From assembly GCA_036500765.1 (NCBI GenBank), contig DASYBM010000009.1:62001-126000 (forward strand): a stretch of 64,000 bases of DNA. The letters are read 5' to 3'. Positions 19,673-28,602 of this stretch are shown here, piece by piece (within the stretch, counting starts at the first letter, position 1; each line of letters begins with the position of its first letter). The DNA is from Candidatus Sulfotelmatobacter sp. Lineage in GTDB: Bacteria > Acidobacteriota > Terriglobia > Terriglobales > Acidobacteriaceae. A program made the translations under genes and the position numbers. The notes beneath the pieces are model-generated. The model made no database searches. It was not told where the DNA came from and saw only the letters and a program-made list of their open reading frames with translations.

Positions 19673-21325
19673 ATGCCGTTCGCCTGCATCTACATCCCGA
19701 ATTTTCCCGTGGCGGCCGCACTCCGCGCCGAGCCTGAACGGAAGACTCGTGCTCTCGCCATCCTTGAAGGCAAGCCTCCACTGGAAAAAATCATCGCGGT
19801 CAACGAAAACGCCGCCCGACTGGGCATCGCAGGCGGCATGACCAAATCGCAAGCTGAACTGTGCACCGAACTCGTGTTACGCACACGTTCCACTTTGCAG
19901 GAATCCGCGGCGCACGCCACCTTGCTCGATTGCGCCCAGTCGTTCTCCCCCTGCGTGGAAGACGCCGCCTGCGACACCGCCATACTCGATCTCGCCGGCC
20001 TGGAATCTCTGTTCGGAACGTTGCCCGATATTTCCCGCGCCATCCACACTCGCGCCACCGCCCTCGGACTCGCAGCCAATGTCGCAGTAGCCTCTAATCC
20101 CGATGCCGCCGTGCTGGCCGCCCGCGGCTTTCCCGGCGTCACCATAATTTCCGCAGGCCAGGAAGCCGAACAATTAGGATCATTGCCGACGAAAGTTTTG
20201 TTTGCCGATCTGCCCAAAGATTCATGTGGGGACAGCCGCCCCCGGCTGTCCGGTCGAGCGGAGCTCGACCAATCCGCCGCTCGCCTGCTCGAAACCCTCG
20301 ACCGCTGGGGAATCCGCAACCTGCGCGACCTGGCCGCGCTGCCCGAAGTTTCGCTCAGCGAACGCCTTGGGCAAGCAGGTCTGCGCCTGCTGCAACTGGC
20401 CCGCGGCGCAGCGACTCGCACTCTGATTCCCGTGGAATCGCCGCTGCTCTTTGAAGAAGCCATCGAACTCGAGCACGCTATCGTCCTGCTCGAACCGCTG
20501 GCTTTCCTGCTGAATCGCCTGCTCGAACAACTCTGCGCACGTCTAAGCTCACGAGCCCTCGGCACGCAAGAACTACGCCTAACACTGGAACTCGAAAATT
20601 TCTCGCCTTTCCGTCAACAAACAAAAATCAACAATCTCCAATTCCTTCGTACCCTGCGCCTGCCACTTCCCATGCTCGACCCAAAAGTTTTCCTCAAGCT
20701 GTTGCAGCTCGATTTAAATGCCCATCCTCCTGGCGCGCCTATTGTGAAGATTCATCTCGCCGCTGAACCGGCCCGTCCACGCTCGGCGCAGGGAGGACTA
20801 TTTCTCCCTCCGTCGCCGGAACCGGAAAAGCTGGAACTCACCCTCGCTCGCATTGCCGGCATGGTCGGCGAACACAAAGTTGGAGCCATAGAACTTCTCG
20901 ACACGCATCACCCCGAAGGATTTCGCATGCGTCGATTCGCCGCCCGGGTTCCGCAAACCGATGTCACACGAAAGAGTCCGAGTGGGAAAAAACCCGACTC
21001 GGCAACTCCCGACACAGAAGAAAAATCGCCCGTCACGGCCCTGCGCCGCTTCCGTCCCCCGCTGCGCGCCAGCGTAACCCTTGAAAACGGCCAGCCGGTA
21101 CACGTGGCCTGCGCCAGAAAAAAAGAAGTTTACGGTGATGTGCTCTGGAAAGCCGGCCCCTGGCGCTCCTCCGGCGATTGGTGGGAGCGCGACGCCTGGT
21201 CCCGCGACGAATGGGACCTGGCTCTGCGAAACCCGGCCTCACAAGAAAAAGACATCGTCTCTTTCTTTCGACTCGTACACGACTTGCTCGGCGGGAACTG
21301 GTTCGTGGAAGGAACGTATGACTGA
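19673..21325 (+). CDS. imuB: ImuB, Y-family polymerase-like mutasome protein
   Basis: A 550-residue Y-family homologue. In known mutasomes ImuB is catalytically dead and bridges the beta clamp, ImuA and DnaE2. That fits here: the first strand reads FACIYIPNFPVAAALR, without the catalytic aspartate of active Y-family enzymes, while ILDLAGLESLFG and the helix-hairpin region NLRDLAALPEVSLSERLG are present. Residues about 186-199 (SCGDSRPRLSGRAEL) are encoded by a perfect two-hairpin repeat, an in-frame insertion just before the helix-hairpin-helix. The C-terminal part after residue 430 (ALRRFRPPLRASVTLENGQP) is typical. The ATG is preceded by a period-8 repeat rather than a ribosome site. Confidence 0.88.
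   Translation: MPFACIYIPNFPVAAALRAEPERKTRALAILEGKPPLEKIIAVNENAARLGIAGGMTKSQAELCTELVLRTRSTLQESAAHATLLDCAQSFSPCVEDAACDTAILDLAGLESLFGTLPDISRAIHTRATALGLAANVAVASNPDAAVLAARGFPGVTIISAGQEAEQLGSLPTKVLFADLPKDSCGDSRPRLSGRAELDQSAARLLETLDRWGIRNLRDLAALPEVSLSERLGQAGLRLLQLARGAATRTLIPVESPLLFEEAIELEHAIVLLEPLAFLLNRLLEQLCARLSSRALGTQELRLTLELENFSPFRQQTKINNLQFLRTLRLPLPMLDPKVFLKLLQLDLNAHPPGAPIVKIHLAAEPARPRSAQGGLFLPPSPEPEKLELTLARIAGMVGEHKVGAIELLDTHHPEGFRMRRFAARVPQTDVTRKSPSGKKPDSATPDTEEKSPVTALRRFRPPLRASVTLENGQPVHVACARKKEVYGDVLWKAGPWRSSGDWWERDAWSRDEWDLALRNPASQEKDIVSFFRLVHDLLGGNWFVEGTYD
20230..20270. repeat. REP-like two-hairpin element inside imuB
   Basis: GGACAGCCG (20230-20238) pairs with CGGCTGTCC (20243-20251) around CCCC, directly followed by GGTCGAGC (20252-20259) and GCTCGACC (20263-20270) around GGA. 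Both stems are perfect. The element is translated in frame in imuB. Confidence 0.85.
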
Positions 21326-21337
21326 GAGAAAGTGAAT

Positions 21338-21430
21338 CATTGAGTCATTGAATCAATTAGTCATTTTGATTTCATTGGCTTAATGACTCAATGGCTCAAT
21401 GACTCAATGTACGTTTGACTCAATGTACGT
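21338..21430 (+). repeat. Inverted and direct repeats over the imuB-dnaE2 junction
   Basis: Two 28-nt arms (21338-21365 and 21382-21409, 4 mismatches), made of CATTGAGT-type words, flank 16 bp. A 14-nt direct repeat GACTCAATGTACGT at 21401-21414 and 21417-21430 duplicates the dnaE2 start context; the first copy opens a frame that stops after three codons. Confidence 0.75.
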
Positions 21431-24400
21431 CGAACTTCACGCCCGCTCCGCTTTCAGCTTTCTCGAAGGCGCATCCCTGCCCGAGGAATTGGCCGCCGTC
21501 TGCGCCCAACTCAAACTCCCCGCCATGGCGCTGCTCGACGCCGACGGCGTCTATGGCGCCCCGCGCTTCCATCACGCCGCAACCAAAGCCAAGCTCAAAG
21601 CCCACATTGGCGCCGAAGTTTCCACAAACTTGTCACCACAGAGGCACCCTACTCTGCTCAGGGCAGGCTCTGTCACAGAGAAGAATCAACAATCAAAAAT
21701 CAACCATCAAAAATTGCCTTTCTCCGTGTCTCAGTGTCTCCGTGGTGAATTCCGCCTGCCCCTCCTCGTCTCCTCCCGCGCCGGTTACCAGAACCTCTGC
21801 CGCCTCATCACCAAAATGAAATTGCGCGGCAAAAAAGGCGAAGGCGCAGTCTCCGCCGACGAATTACAGGAACACGCCGAAGGCCTGATCTGCCTCACCG
21901 GAGGTCCCGAAGGCCCGCTCGCCGCCGCCCTGCAACAAGGAGGCATCGACGAAGCCCGCCGCCAGATCGATCAACTCGTCGGCATCTTCGGCCCCGGCAA
22001 CGTCTACGTCGAACTGCAACGCCACTTCCAGCGCGAAGAAGAATCTCGCAACCGCGCCGCCGTCGACATCGCGAGCACGCTCAATCTTCCTCTGCTCGCC
22101 ACCAATGGAGTCTGCTACGCCACCGCCAAAGCCCGCGAACTATGCGACGCCTTCACGGCCATCCGCCACCACCATACACTCTCAACCGCAGGACGCCTGC
22201 TCGCCCGCAACTCCGAACGCTTTCTGAAATCTGCGCGCGACATGCAGCAACTCTTCGCCGATCTGCCCGAAGCGATCACGAACACCGTCGAACTTTCCTC
22301 GCGCCTCGAATTCACCCTCAACGATCTCGGCTACGAATTCCCGCGCTATCCCGTGCCCGAAGGCGAGACCATGGATTCCTTCCTGCGCGAGCGCGCCTGG
22401 GAAGGCTTCCGCCAGCGTTATGGCCGATCCACGCAAGACCTGCAAAACCGCGCCCGCCTGCAAATCGAAAAAGAATTAAAGCTGATCGAAAAACTCAAGC
22501 TCGCCGGATACTTCCTCATCGTCTGGGATCTGGTCCGCTTCTGCCGCGAGCAAAATATTCTGCTGCAAGGCCGCGGCTCTGCCGCCAACAGCGCCGTCTG
22601 CTACTCGCTCGGCATCACTGCGGTCGACGCCGTCGGCATGGAACTGCTCTTCGAGCGCTTCCTCTCCGAAGAGCGCGGCGAGTGGCCCGACATCGATCTC
22701 GATCTGCCCAGCGGCGACGAACGCGAAAAAGTTATCCAGTACGTTTACAAACGCTACGGCGAGCGCGGCGCCGCCATGACCGCCAACGTCATCACTTATC
22801 GCAACCGCATGGCCGCGCGCGAAATGGGCAAGGCCCTCGGCTTCGATCCCGAAACTCTGGCGAAAATTTCCGCCGCCGTCGCCACCTGGGAATTTCGCGA
22901 CGAGAACGATGCCCTCGACCGCCGCTTCCGCGACGCCGGACTCGACCTCAACCATCCCCGCCTACGCAAATATTACGAACTCTGCCTCGCCGTGCAGGAC
23001 ATGCCGCGCCATCTCGGCCAGCACTCCGGCGGCATGGTCGTCTGCCAGGGACAACTCGATTCCGTCGTCCCGCTCGAACCCGCCTCCATGCCCGGCCGCG
23101 TCGTCGTGCAGTGGGACAAAGAAGATTGCGCCGACATGGGCATCATCAAAGTCGATCTGCTCGGCTTGGGAATGATGGCTGTATTAAAAGATTCCATCGA
23201 ACTCATCCGCGACCACTATCACGAAGAAGTCGACCTCGCGCATCTTCCGCAAGATGACTCGCAGGTTTATTCCGCGCTCCAGCAAGCCGACACCATCGGC
23301 CTCTTTCAAGTCGAAAGCCGCGCGCAAATGTCGTGCCTGCCTCGCCTGCATCCGCAGCGTTTCTACGACATCGTCGTGCAGGTCGCCATCATCCGTCCTG
23401 GCCCCATCGTCGGCCAGATGGTGAATCCATTTTTGCAGCGCCGCCAGGGACGTGAAGCCGTCACCTATCCTCATCCCTCGCTCGAACCCGTGCTCAAGCG
23501 CACCCTCGGCGTCCCACTTTTTCAGGAACAACTGCTGCGCCTGGCCATGATCGCCGCCAACTTCACCGGCGGCGAAGCCGAAGAACTCCGCCGCGCCATG
23601 GGATTCAAGCGCTCGCAAGCCCGCATGCGCGAAATCGAAGCCAAACTCCGTTCGGGGATGACACAGAACGGAATTTCCCCCAAAGCGCAGGAAGAAATTA
23701 TTCTCTCCATCACCTCGTTTGCGCTCTACGGATTCCCCGAATCCCACGCCGCCAGTTTCGCCCTGATCGCCTACGCCAGCGCCTATCTGAAAGCGCACTA
23801 CCTCGCCGCCTTCACCGCCGCCTTGCTCAACAATCAGCCCATGGGATTTTATTCCCCAGCCACAATCGTCAAAGATGCGCAACGCCACGGATTGAAGCTG
23901 CTGCCGGTAGATGTGACGCGATCGGAGTGGAAGTGTACGCTGGAAGCGGTCGGCGGTCGTTGGTCGTCGGTCGTTGGTCGTTGGTCGTCGGTCGGCCGCC
24001 AAAAAACTCTACCCGACCACACCGAACACGCGCGGCAAATGGGTTGGGAAGCCAACGACCAACGACTAACGACCAACGACCAGGAAGTCATCGCCCTCCG
24101 CATGGGCCTGCGTTACGTTCGCGGCCTCCGCGAAGATGCGGCTCAAGCCCTGCTCCGCGCACGCGCGCATGCGCCTTTCGCCTCCATCCACGACCTCACT
24201 CGCCGCGTTCCCAAGCTCCGCAAAGACGAACTCACCACGCTGGCCGAAATCGGCGCGCTGAATGCAATTGCTAAAGATGAAAACCAGGGCCACGGATCTG
24301 CACGGATTTTCACGGATTCAATCAACAATCAAAAATCAACAATCAACAATTCTTCTCGGCAGTCGGTACTCGCAACTCGCAACTCGCTTCACCGCCGCGA

Positions 24401-24908
24401 CGCTCTCTGGCTGGTCGAACGCGCCGTCCGCGCCTCCGGCCCGCTGCTCGAACAGACCGCCGAACTCGATGAACCCTCGCCGCTCCACCCCATGAATCAC
24501 GAGGAGCGCCTGGTCGCCGACTTCCACGGCACCGGACTCACGGTCGGCCCGCATCCCGTGGCCTATCGCCGCGCCTGGCTCACGGCCATGGGCATTCGCC
24601 GCGCTATCGAGTTGCGCGATATTCCCAACGGCAGGCGGCTTCGCATCGGAGGCTGTGTCATCGTCCGTCAGCGCCCGGGAACTGCCAAAGGGTTTGTCTT
24701 TTTGAGTCTGGAAGATGAAACAGGAGTCGCGAACGCCATCGTCACGCCGGATTTATTTCATCAGAACCGCCTGCTGCTGACCAGCGAGCGCTTCCTCGCC
24801 ATCGAAGGCATCCTGCAAAATCAGGACAACGTAATTTCCGTAAAAGCCGAACGCATCTCTCCGCTCTTCGTCACCAAGGCCGAAACTGTCTCGCACGATT
24901 TTCACTGA
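21423..24908 (+). CDS. dnaE2: Error-prone DNA polymerase DnaE2, with in-frame repeat insertions
   Basis: Second C-family polymerase alpha subunit, the catalytic member of the ImuA-ImuB-DnaE2 mutasome. The product starts YVELHARSAFSFLEGAS (PHP domain). The catalytic palm has GRGSAANSAVCYSLGI and PDIDLDLPSG with two active-site aspartates; QHSGGMVV follows, and a C-terminal OB-fold includes GGCVIVRQRPGTAKGFVF. At 1,161 residues it is about 100 longer than usual. The excess matches three repeat-derived insertions near residues 71-109, 845-887 and 957-989. ATG 21423 fits the family; ATG 21399 in the repeat would add 8 residues. Core motifs are intact, so it is probably active despite the insertions. 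Confidence 0.93.
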   Translation: MYVELHARSAFSFLEGASLPEELAAVCAQLKLPAMALLDADGVYGAPRFHHAATKAKLKAHIGAEVSTNLSPQRHPTLLRAGSVTEKNQQSKINHQKLPFSVSQCLRGEFRLPLLVSSRAGYQNLCRLITKMKLRGKKGEGAVSADELQEHAEGLICLTGGPEGPLAAALQQGGIDEARRQIDQLVGIFGPGNVYVELQRHFQREEESRNRAAVDIASTLNLPLLATNGVCYATAKARELCDAFTAIRHHHTLSTAGRLLARNSERFLKSARDMQQLFADLPEAITNTVELSSRLEFTLNDLGYEFPRYPVPEGETMDSFLRERAWEGFRQRYGRSTQDLQNRARLQIEKELKLIEKLKLAGYFLIVWDLVRFCREQNILLQGRGSAANSAVCYSLGITAVDAVGMELLFERFLSEERGEWPDIDLDLPSGDEREKVIQYVYKRYGERGAAMTANVITYRNRMAAREMGKALGFDPETLAKISAAVATWEFRDENDALDRRFRDAGLDLNHPRLRKYYELCLAVQDMPRHLGQHSGGMVVCQGQLDSVVPLEPASMPGRVVVQWDKEDCADMGIIKVDLLGLGMMAVLKDSIELIRDHYHEEVDLAHLPQDDSQVYSALQQADTIGLFQVESRAQMSCLPRLHPQRFYDIVVQVAIIRPGPIVGQMVNPFLQRRQGREAVTYPHPSLEPVLKRTLGVPLFQEQLLRLAMIAANFTGGEAEELRRAMGFKRSQARMREIEAKLRSGMTQNGISPKAQEEIILSITSFALYGFPESHAASFALIAYASAYLKAHYLAAFTAALLNNQPMGFYSPATIVKDAQRHGLKLLPVDVTRSEWKCTLEAVGGRWSSVVGRWSSVGRQKTLPDHTEHARQMGWEANDQRLTTNDQEVIALRMGLRYVRGLREDAAQALLRARAHAPFASIHDLTRRVPKLRKDELTTLAEIGALNAIAKDENQGHGSARIFTDSINNQKSTINNSSRQSVLATRNSLHRRDALWLVERAVRASGPLLEQTAELDEPSPLHPMNHEERLVADFHGTGLTVGPHPVAYRRAWLTAMGIRRAIELRDIPNGRRLRIGGCVIVRQRPGTAKGFVFLSLEDETGVANAIVTPDLFHQNRLLLTSERFLAIEGILQNQDNVISVKAERISPLFVTKAETVSHDFH
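21633..21748. repeat. Inverted-repeat-bounded short-word element inside dnaE2 (PHP region)
   Basis: Arms TCACCACAGAGGCAC (21633-21647) and GTGTCTCCGTGGTGA (21734-21748) are inverted repeats with 2 mismatches in 15. Between them are a partial copy of the CTCAGGGCAGGCTCT module (21657-21671) and A-rich AATCAACAATCAAAAATC words. It is translated in frame. Confidence 0.75.
23955..24081. repeat. Inverted-repeat-bounded short-word element inside dnaE2 (C-terminal region)
   Basis: A 30-nt left arm (23955-23984) of GGTCGTTGGTCGT words is repeated in inverted form at 24052-24081 with 2 mismatches; 67 bp lie between. It is in frame in dnaE2 and encodes a W/S/V/G/R-rich, then N/D/Q/R/T-rich stretch foreign to the family. 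Confidence 0.8.
24291..24387. repeat. Compound short-word repeat inside dnaE2
   Basis: Three word types in series: CACGGATCTG plus two CACGGATT-type units (24291-24318), AATCAACAATC-type units (24320-24350) and ACTCGCA units (24368-24387). It is in frame, encoding an S/N/T/Q-rich linker ahead of the OB-fold. Confidence 0.7.
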
Positions 24909-24921
24909 TCTCAAAACGAAA

Positions 24922-25629
24922 CTACAAATCAAATACCCTATACACCAGCGACGGATTCTGCGCCTGCAACAGCGTGATCGCAACATTGTGCACCGGCACT
25001 CCTCCCGGTGTGCGGCCCTCCCCTTTTCCATGATGCGCATGGCCATGCACAACCAGATCCGCTCCATGACGGTCAATCACCTCGGCTAGACGCGATGTCC
25101 CCAAAAAAGGAAAAATCTCCGGAGCTTCGCCCTGCACCGTCTCCGCAATCGGCGAATAGTGCACCACAATTACCCGCTTCTGCGCCCGCAGTTGCGACAT
25201 TCCCCGCTCCAGCTTCATAGCCTCATCGACCGAAGCCCGCACAAAGTCTTTGATCTCGCGCTCGCCGAATGCCGTCAGCATGCCGCGCCCAAAACCTCCG
25301 ACAAAGCCCTTGGTGCCGGCAAATCCTACGCCGTCGCGCTCATACCCACTGCCGTCGAGCACCTTAAGGCCAGCGGCAATCAGCATGCGCTGCAACTCCT
25401 CTTCTTTCCCGCATTCGTAATCGTGATTCCCCAGCACTACGATCGTCGGCACGCGTAGCCGCACCAGCACATTCAACAGCGGCTCCATCTCTTCGGGCTT
25501 ACCGTAATTGGTCAGATCGCCGGCCAGCACCAGCACATCCGCCTCGTCGCGCACGCGTTCAAACTGATCCTTGAGCTTCGCATAACTCTGCGGAGTGAAA
25601 TGCAAATCGGCGCTGGCGGCAATTCTCAT
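24922..25629 (-). CDS. Calcineurin-like metallophosphoesterase
   Basis: A 235-residue phosphoesterase with all metal-binding blocks of the fold: ADLHF (residues 7-11), LAGDLTNYG, VVLGNHDYE, VVHYSP and VVHGHAHHG. Such enzymes cleave phosphomonoesters or phosphodiesters; the substrate cannot be assigned. No signal peptide is present, so it is cytoplasmic. It starts 7 bp after the stop of the upstream nucleotidyltransferase-like gene, implying a two-gene operon, and it converges on dnaE2 with 13 bp between stops. Confidence 0.9.
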   Translation of the reverse strand: MRIAASADLHFTPQSYAKLKDQFERVRDEADVLVLAGDLTNYGKPEEMEPLLNVLVRLRVPTIVVLGNHDYECGKEEELQRMLIAAGLKVLDGSGYERDGVGFAGTKGFVGGFGRGMLTAFGEREIKDFVRASVDEAMKLERGMSQLRAQKRVIVVHYSPIAETVQGEAPEIFPFLGTSRLAEVIDRHGADLVVHGHAHHGKGEGRTPGGVPVHNVAITLLQAQNPSLVYRVFDL

Positions 25630-25636
25630 ACTCCCT

Positions 25637-26536
25637 TCACACCGCCTTCCTTGTCACATCGCACGCCGGCTGCCCATTAACAGCTTCCACTCGGCCGATT
25701 TGCGCCAAACGCATCTTTCGCGTCTCCTCCAGCAGATTCGCCATCTCCCATTCGTTCACGTCGATAGCGAACATGTAGTCATCCACCAGACTTCCACGAA
25801 ACGGCGCTTGGGGATTCGGATGTAGAAGCTCACGCTCGAAGCGCCGCAGCAAATCGCACCAAACCTCGGCGGGCACATGATGACTCTGCGCCGGATACAC
25901 ATAGCGAAACAGCACCAGCGACCAAAGCAGCATCTCCCAGTGCTCGCCCATTAACTCTAGCTCGCGCTTCCAGTCGAAGCTGCCGTAGGTGCTGTAAACG
26001 ATGTGGGCAATGTCGGCGCCGTCGAACCGCTCACGCCGCGCCACGAATATTTTCGACGCCATCAGCTCTTCGGCCGCCAAAACTCTGGTCTCGACGCCAT
26101 AGACCACGGCCGGACACGATCGTTCAATCCATGAATCCTCGACCACGATCAGCCCGTTGCTCATGCCCGTGATCAGGTCGACAAAGAATCCATCCCGCCG
26201 CGCCTTCGCTAGCCACACTGGATCCTTAATGTCGCATTCCATCCCAGCCTGAGTCAGACAGCAAAGCGCCGCAGCACAGTTTCTGGCGGTAACGAAAAGA
26301 TCCAGGTCTTTGGTGAACCGGCAAATGCCGGTGTGATGGCGCAAAGCAAACGCGCCGGAGACCGCGTAGGGCACGCGATTCTTCTCCAGCGCCAGCAGGA
26401 CGTCGCGAAACAGTTCGGCCTGCTCTTTCGGTTCCCCCGAAGGCATGGACGATGTCTTCGGCAGCTCTTCGGGCCGTTCGTCTTCCGGCCGTTCCTCGGG
26501 TTGGTGCTCTTCTGGCACGCCCCTTGGATGTGGCAT
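25637..26536 (-). CDS. Nucleotidyltransferase-fold protein
   Basis: A 299-residue protein with Pol-beta-type nucleotidyltransferase marks: YAVSGAFALRHHTG (glycine-rich start of the active site), then TKDLDLFV (DxD metal ligands), and a third acidic residue in FFVDLITGM. It resembles stand-alone NTases of the AbiEii/NTP_transf_5 kind, some of which are toxins or modify RNA or metabolites. The first 30 residues (for example EERPEDERPEELP) are a charged word repeat; a start at ATG 26446 would remove them. It is translationally close to the downstream phosphoesterase (7 bp), so the two products may act on one metabolite. Function is open. Confidence 0.75.
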   Translation of the reverse strand: MPHPRGVPEEHQPEERPEDERPEELPKTSSMPSGEPKEQAELFRDVLLALEKNRVPYAVSGAFALRHHTGICRFTKDLDLFVTARNCAAALCCLTQAGMECDIKDPVWLAKARRDGFFVDLITGMSNGLIVVEDSWIERSCPAVVYGVETRVLAAEELMASKIFVARRERFDGADIAHIVYSTYGSFDWKRELELMGEHWEMLLWSLVLFRYVYPAQSHHVPAEVWCDLLRRFERELLHPNPQAPFRGSLVDDYMFAIDVNEWEMANLLEETRKMRLAQIGRVEAVNGQPACDVTRKAV

Positions 26537-26596
26537 CAGTACGCGTTGGTTGGTATCCGGTTTTCTAAGCTAAGGAAACCTGAGCCCCGCGTCGTC

Positions 26597-28270
26597 TCAC
26601 TTTCCCGTGTAGCTGACTCTCCAGATCGAGTTCGACCCATCGTCGCTTACCAGCAGCGATCCATCCGGCGCTACCGTGATTCCAACTGGCCGCCCCCACA
26701 CCTGCCCGTCCGGCAGCACGAATCCTGTCAGAAAGTCCTGGTACTCGCCGGTGGCGTGTCCCGTCCCGTGGAGCGGCACGCGAATCACTTCATAACCGAC
26801 GCGCACCGCCTTGTTCCACGATCCATGCTCCGACGCAAAAATGTCCCCCTTATATTCCGCTGGGAATTTGTCGGCCTCATAGAAGGTCAATTCCAGTGAC
26901 GCGTTATGCGGCTGCAACAGCACGTCGGGAACAATCGCCTTATCTTTCAACTCCGGATGCTTCCCCGGGTGCCGCGGATCCTGATGCCCACCGATGTACC
27001 ACCAGGGCCAGCCATAGAATCCGCCCTCTTCCACATGCGTGATGTAGTCGGGCACCAGGTTATCGCCAAGCGCGTCGCGTTCGTTAACCGAACACCACAA
27101 CTCGCCCGTCTGCGGATTGATCGCAATTCCGCCCCCGGCATTGCGAATCCCATAGGCATATACCTTCAACTGGCAATTCGCGGGATCGCATACCAGAATG
27201 TCGGCGCGATCTTTCTCGCCCGGATGCGTGTCGGGATCGTCTACGTTCGACCCCGAGCCCACTGCCACAAACAGTCTCTTGCCATCCGGAGAAAAATCGA
27301 TGGCGCGAGTCCAATGTCCCCCGCCGTCCGGCAAATCGGCAACATGCTGCGACTCGCCGTTCGCTTTCAAATCGCCATTGTGATAGGGAAAGCGAATCAC
27401 TTCATTCGTATTGCCCACATAAATCCACTGCGGGTCCGGTCCCGGCGGATAAAATGCGATTCCATACGGCTTCTTCAAACCTGTCGCAAAAACCTGCATT
27501 TGTTCCGGCTTCCCGTCGCCGGTGATCCCGCGGAAAACTCGAATGCGGCCCGCATCGCTCTCCGCCAGAAAAACGTCGCCGTTCGGCGCGGTCCGCAGCC
27601 ATCGCGGATTTTCGAGGCCGGTTGCGAACAGTTCCACCTTGAATCCCGCAGGCGCCACAGGCCACGCGTTATCCGGACGCGCCACCAATTCGGGCCCGTT
27701 GCTGGACGACTTCGACGCATAAGGCTGCGGAAGATCTTTCACCGTGATCTTGCGCGTCACTCCCGGCTTCTCGTAGCGGAAATCGGTGAATGGCGGGTGC
27801 GGCGCCGGATCTTTCAGCGGTGCCGCGTTTGCCTCGGCCGCAGGAGCCGCGCTGCCCGCTGGCACGGCGTTCCCCGCTGGCGCTGTTTTGCCCGACGCCA
27901 ACGACTCCACATACGTCACCACCTGCCAGCGCGATTGCTCGGGCAGAAACGCCCACGACGGCATGCCGTTATCTTTGTCTCCCTTGGTGATGAACCAGAA
28001 CAACTCGCCGGCCGTCACGCCCTTCAGTTTGCCATCGACCAGCGAGGGCACGTTGCCCGTGCCCTTTCCCGCTTTTCCATGGCAAGCGAGACAGTTCCGG
28101 GTATAAATCGTCTTGCCCGCATCGGCCGCCGCCTGCTGCGATTCATAAGGATTTTTTTGGGCCTTCGCCGAGGCGGGCGCATCGTGGAAAGGACTGCCGG
28201 ACTGCGCTATTGCAAAGGGGAAAAAAGACAATACTACCAGCGAGACGATACTGCCTGACCTCAGACGCAT
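26597..28270 (-). CDS. Cytochrome c / L-sorbosone dehydrogenase-like PQQ propeller fusion
   Basis: Exported protein of 557 residues: signal peptide (to about FAIAQ), a mono-haem cytochrome c domain with CLACHGK (cysteines near 60 and 63, histidine 64) and a distal methionine probably in GMPSW, an Ala/Pro linker, then a six-bladed sorbosone/glucose-dehydrogenase-like propeller (GFKVELFATGLENPRWL, YPPGPDPQWIYVG, PVGITVAPDGSLLVSDD). It likely oxidises sugars or aldoses in the periplasm and passes electrons through its own haem. ATG 28270 is preferred over GTG 28282 because GAGG lies 6 nt upstream. It needs the cytochrome c maturation genes found at 36-39 kb. Confidence 0.9.
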   Translation of the reverse strand: MRLRSGSIVSLVVLSFFPFAIAQSGSPFHDAPASAKAQKNPYESQQAAADAGKTIYTRNCLACHGKAGKGTGNVPSLVDGKLKGVTAGELFWFITKGDKDNGMPSWAFLPEQSRWQVVTYVESLASGKTAPAGNAVPAGSAAPAAEANAAPLKDPAPHPPFTDFRYEKPGVTRKITVKDLPQPYASKSSSNGPELVARPDNAWPVAPAGFKVELFATGLENPRWLRTAPNGDVFLAESDAGRIRVFRGITGDGKPEQMQVFATGLKKPYGIAFYPPGPDPQWIYVGNTNEVIRFPYHNGDLKANGESQHVADLPDGGGHWTRAIDFSPDGKRLFVAVGSGSNVDDPDTHPGEKDRADILVCDPANCQLKVYAYGIRNAGGGIAINPQTGELWCSVNERDALGDNLVPDYITHVEEGGFYGWPWWYIGGHQDPRHPGKHPELKDKAIVPDVLLQPHNASLELTFYEADKFPAEYKGDIFASEHGSWNKAVRVGYEVIRVPLHGTGHATGEYQDFLTGFVLPDGQVWGRPVGITVAPDGSLLVSDDGSNSIWRVSYTGK

Positions 28271-28602
28271 AAGTATCCTCACGGTTTGGGTTTCCTTTTA
28301 GATTAGCGGGTTTGGGTAAAGGATGCGAGGCGACCTTGCAACTTCCTGCATACAGGAACCCGATTCTCGTGCCGACTTTGCAATTCCTTGCATACTCAAA
28401 ACGAGCGCCCATAGTTTTGCGCCGCGCGAAATGGCCCGATAGTGCCACACTGTAGCACCAACGGGCCATACTCTCGCAATCTTTTCATATTGCCGGAATG
28501 CCATCCAATGATATGCTGGCTTCCCTGTCGATCACTCTGACAGGCGGCAATATCCCAAGGTTCTTCTCCCCCCGGGAATCGCAAAATCGTTTGGAGGTTC
28601 CG
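28271..28602. promoter_or_regulatory. Divergent regulatory region with paired repeats
   Basis: 332 bp between two divergent exported propeller genes. Two 18-nt direct repeats, TTGCAACTTCCTGCATAC (28336-28353) and TTGCAATTCCTTGCATAC (28378-28395), lie 42 bp apart, four helical turns. An inverted repeat ATGGCCCG/CGGGCCAT (28431-28438, 28462-28469) follows. These look like binding sites for a shared regulator; no protein can be named. Confidence 0.5.

Noticed and set aside
23955-24081. Short regular repeats suggesting a CRISPR array
   Set aside because: The units have no unique spacers of constant length, there are no cas genes, and the stretch lies in frame inside dnaE2.
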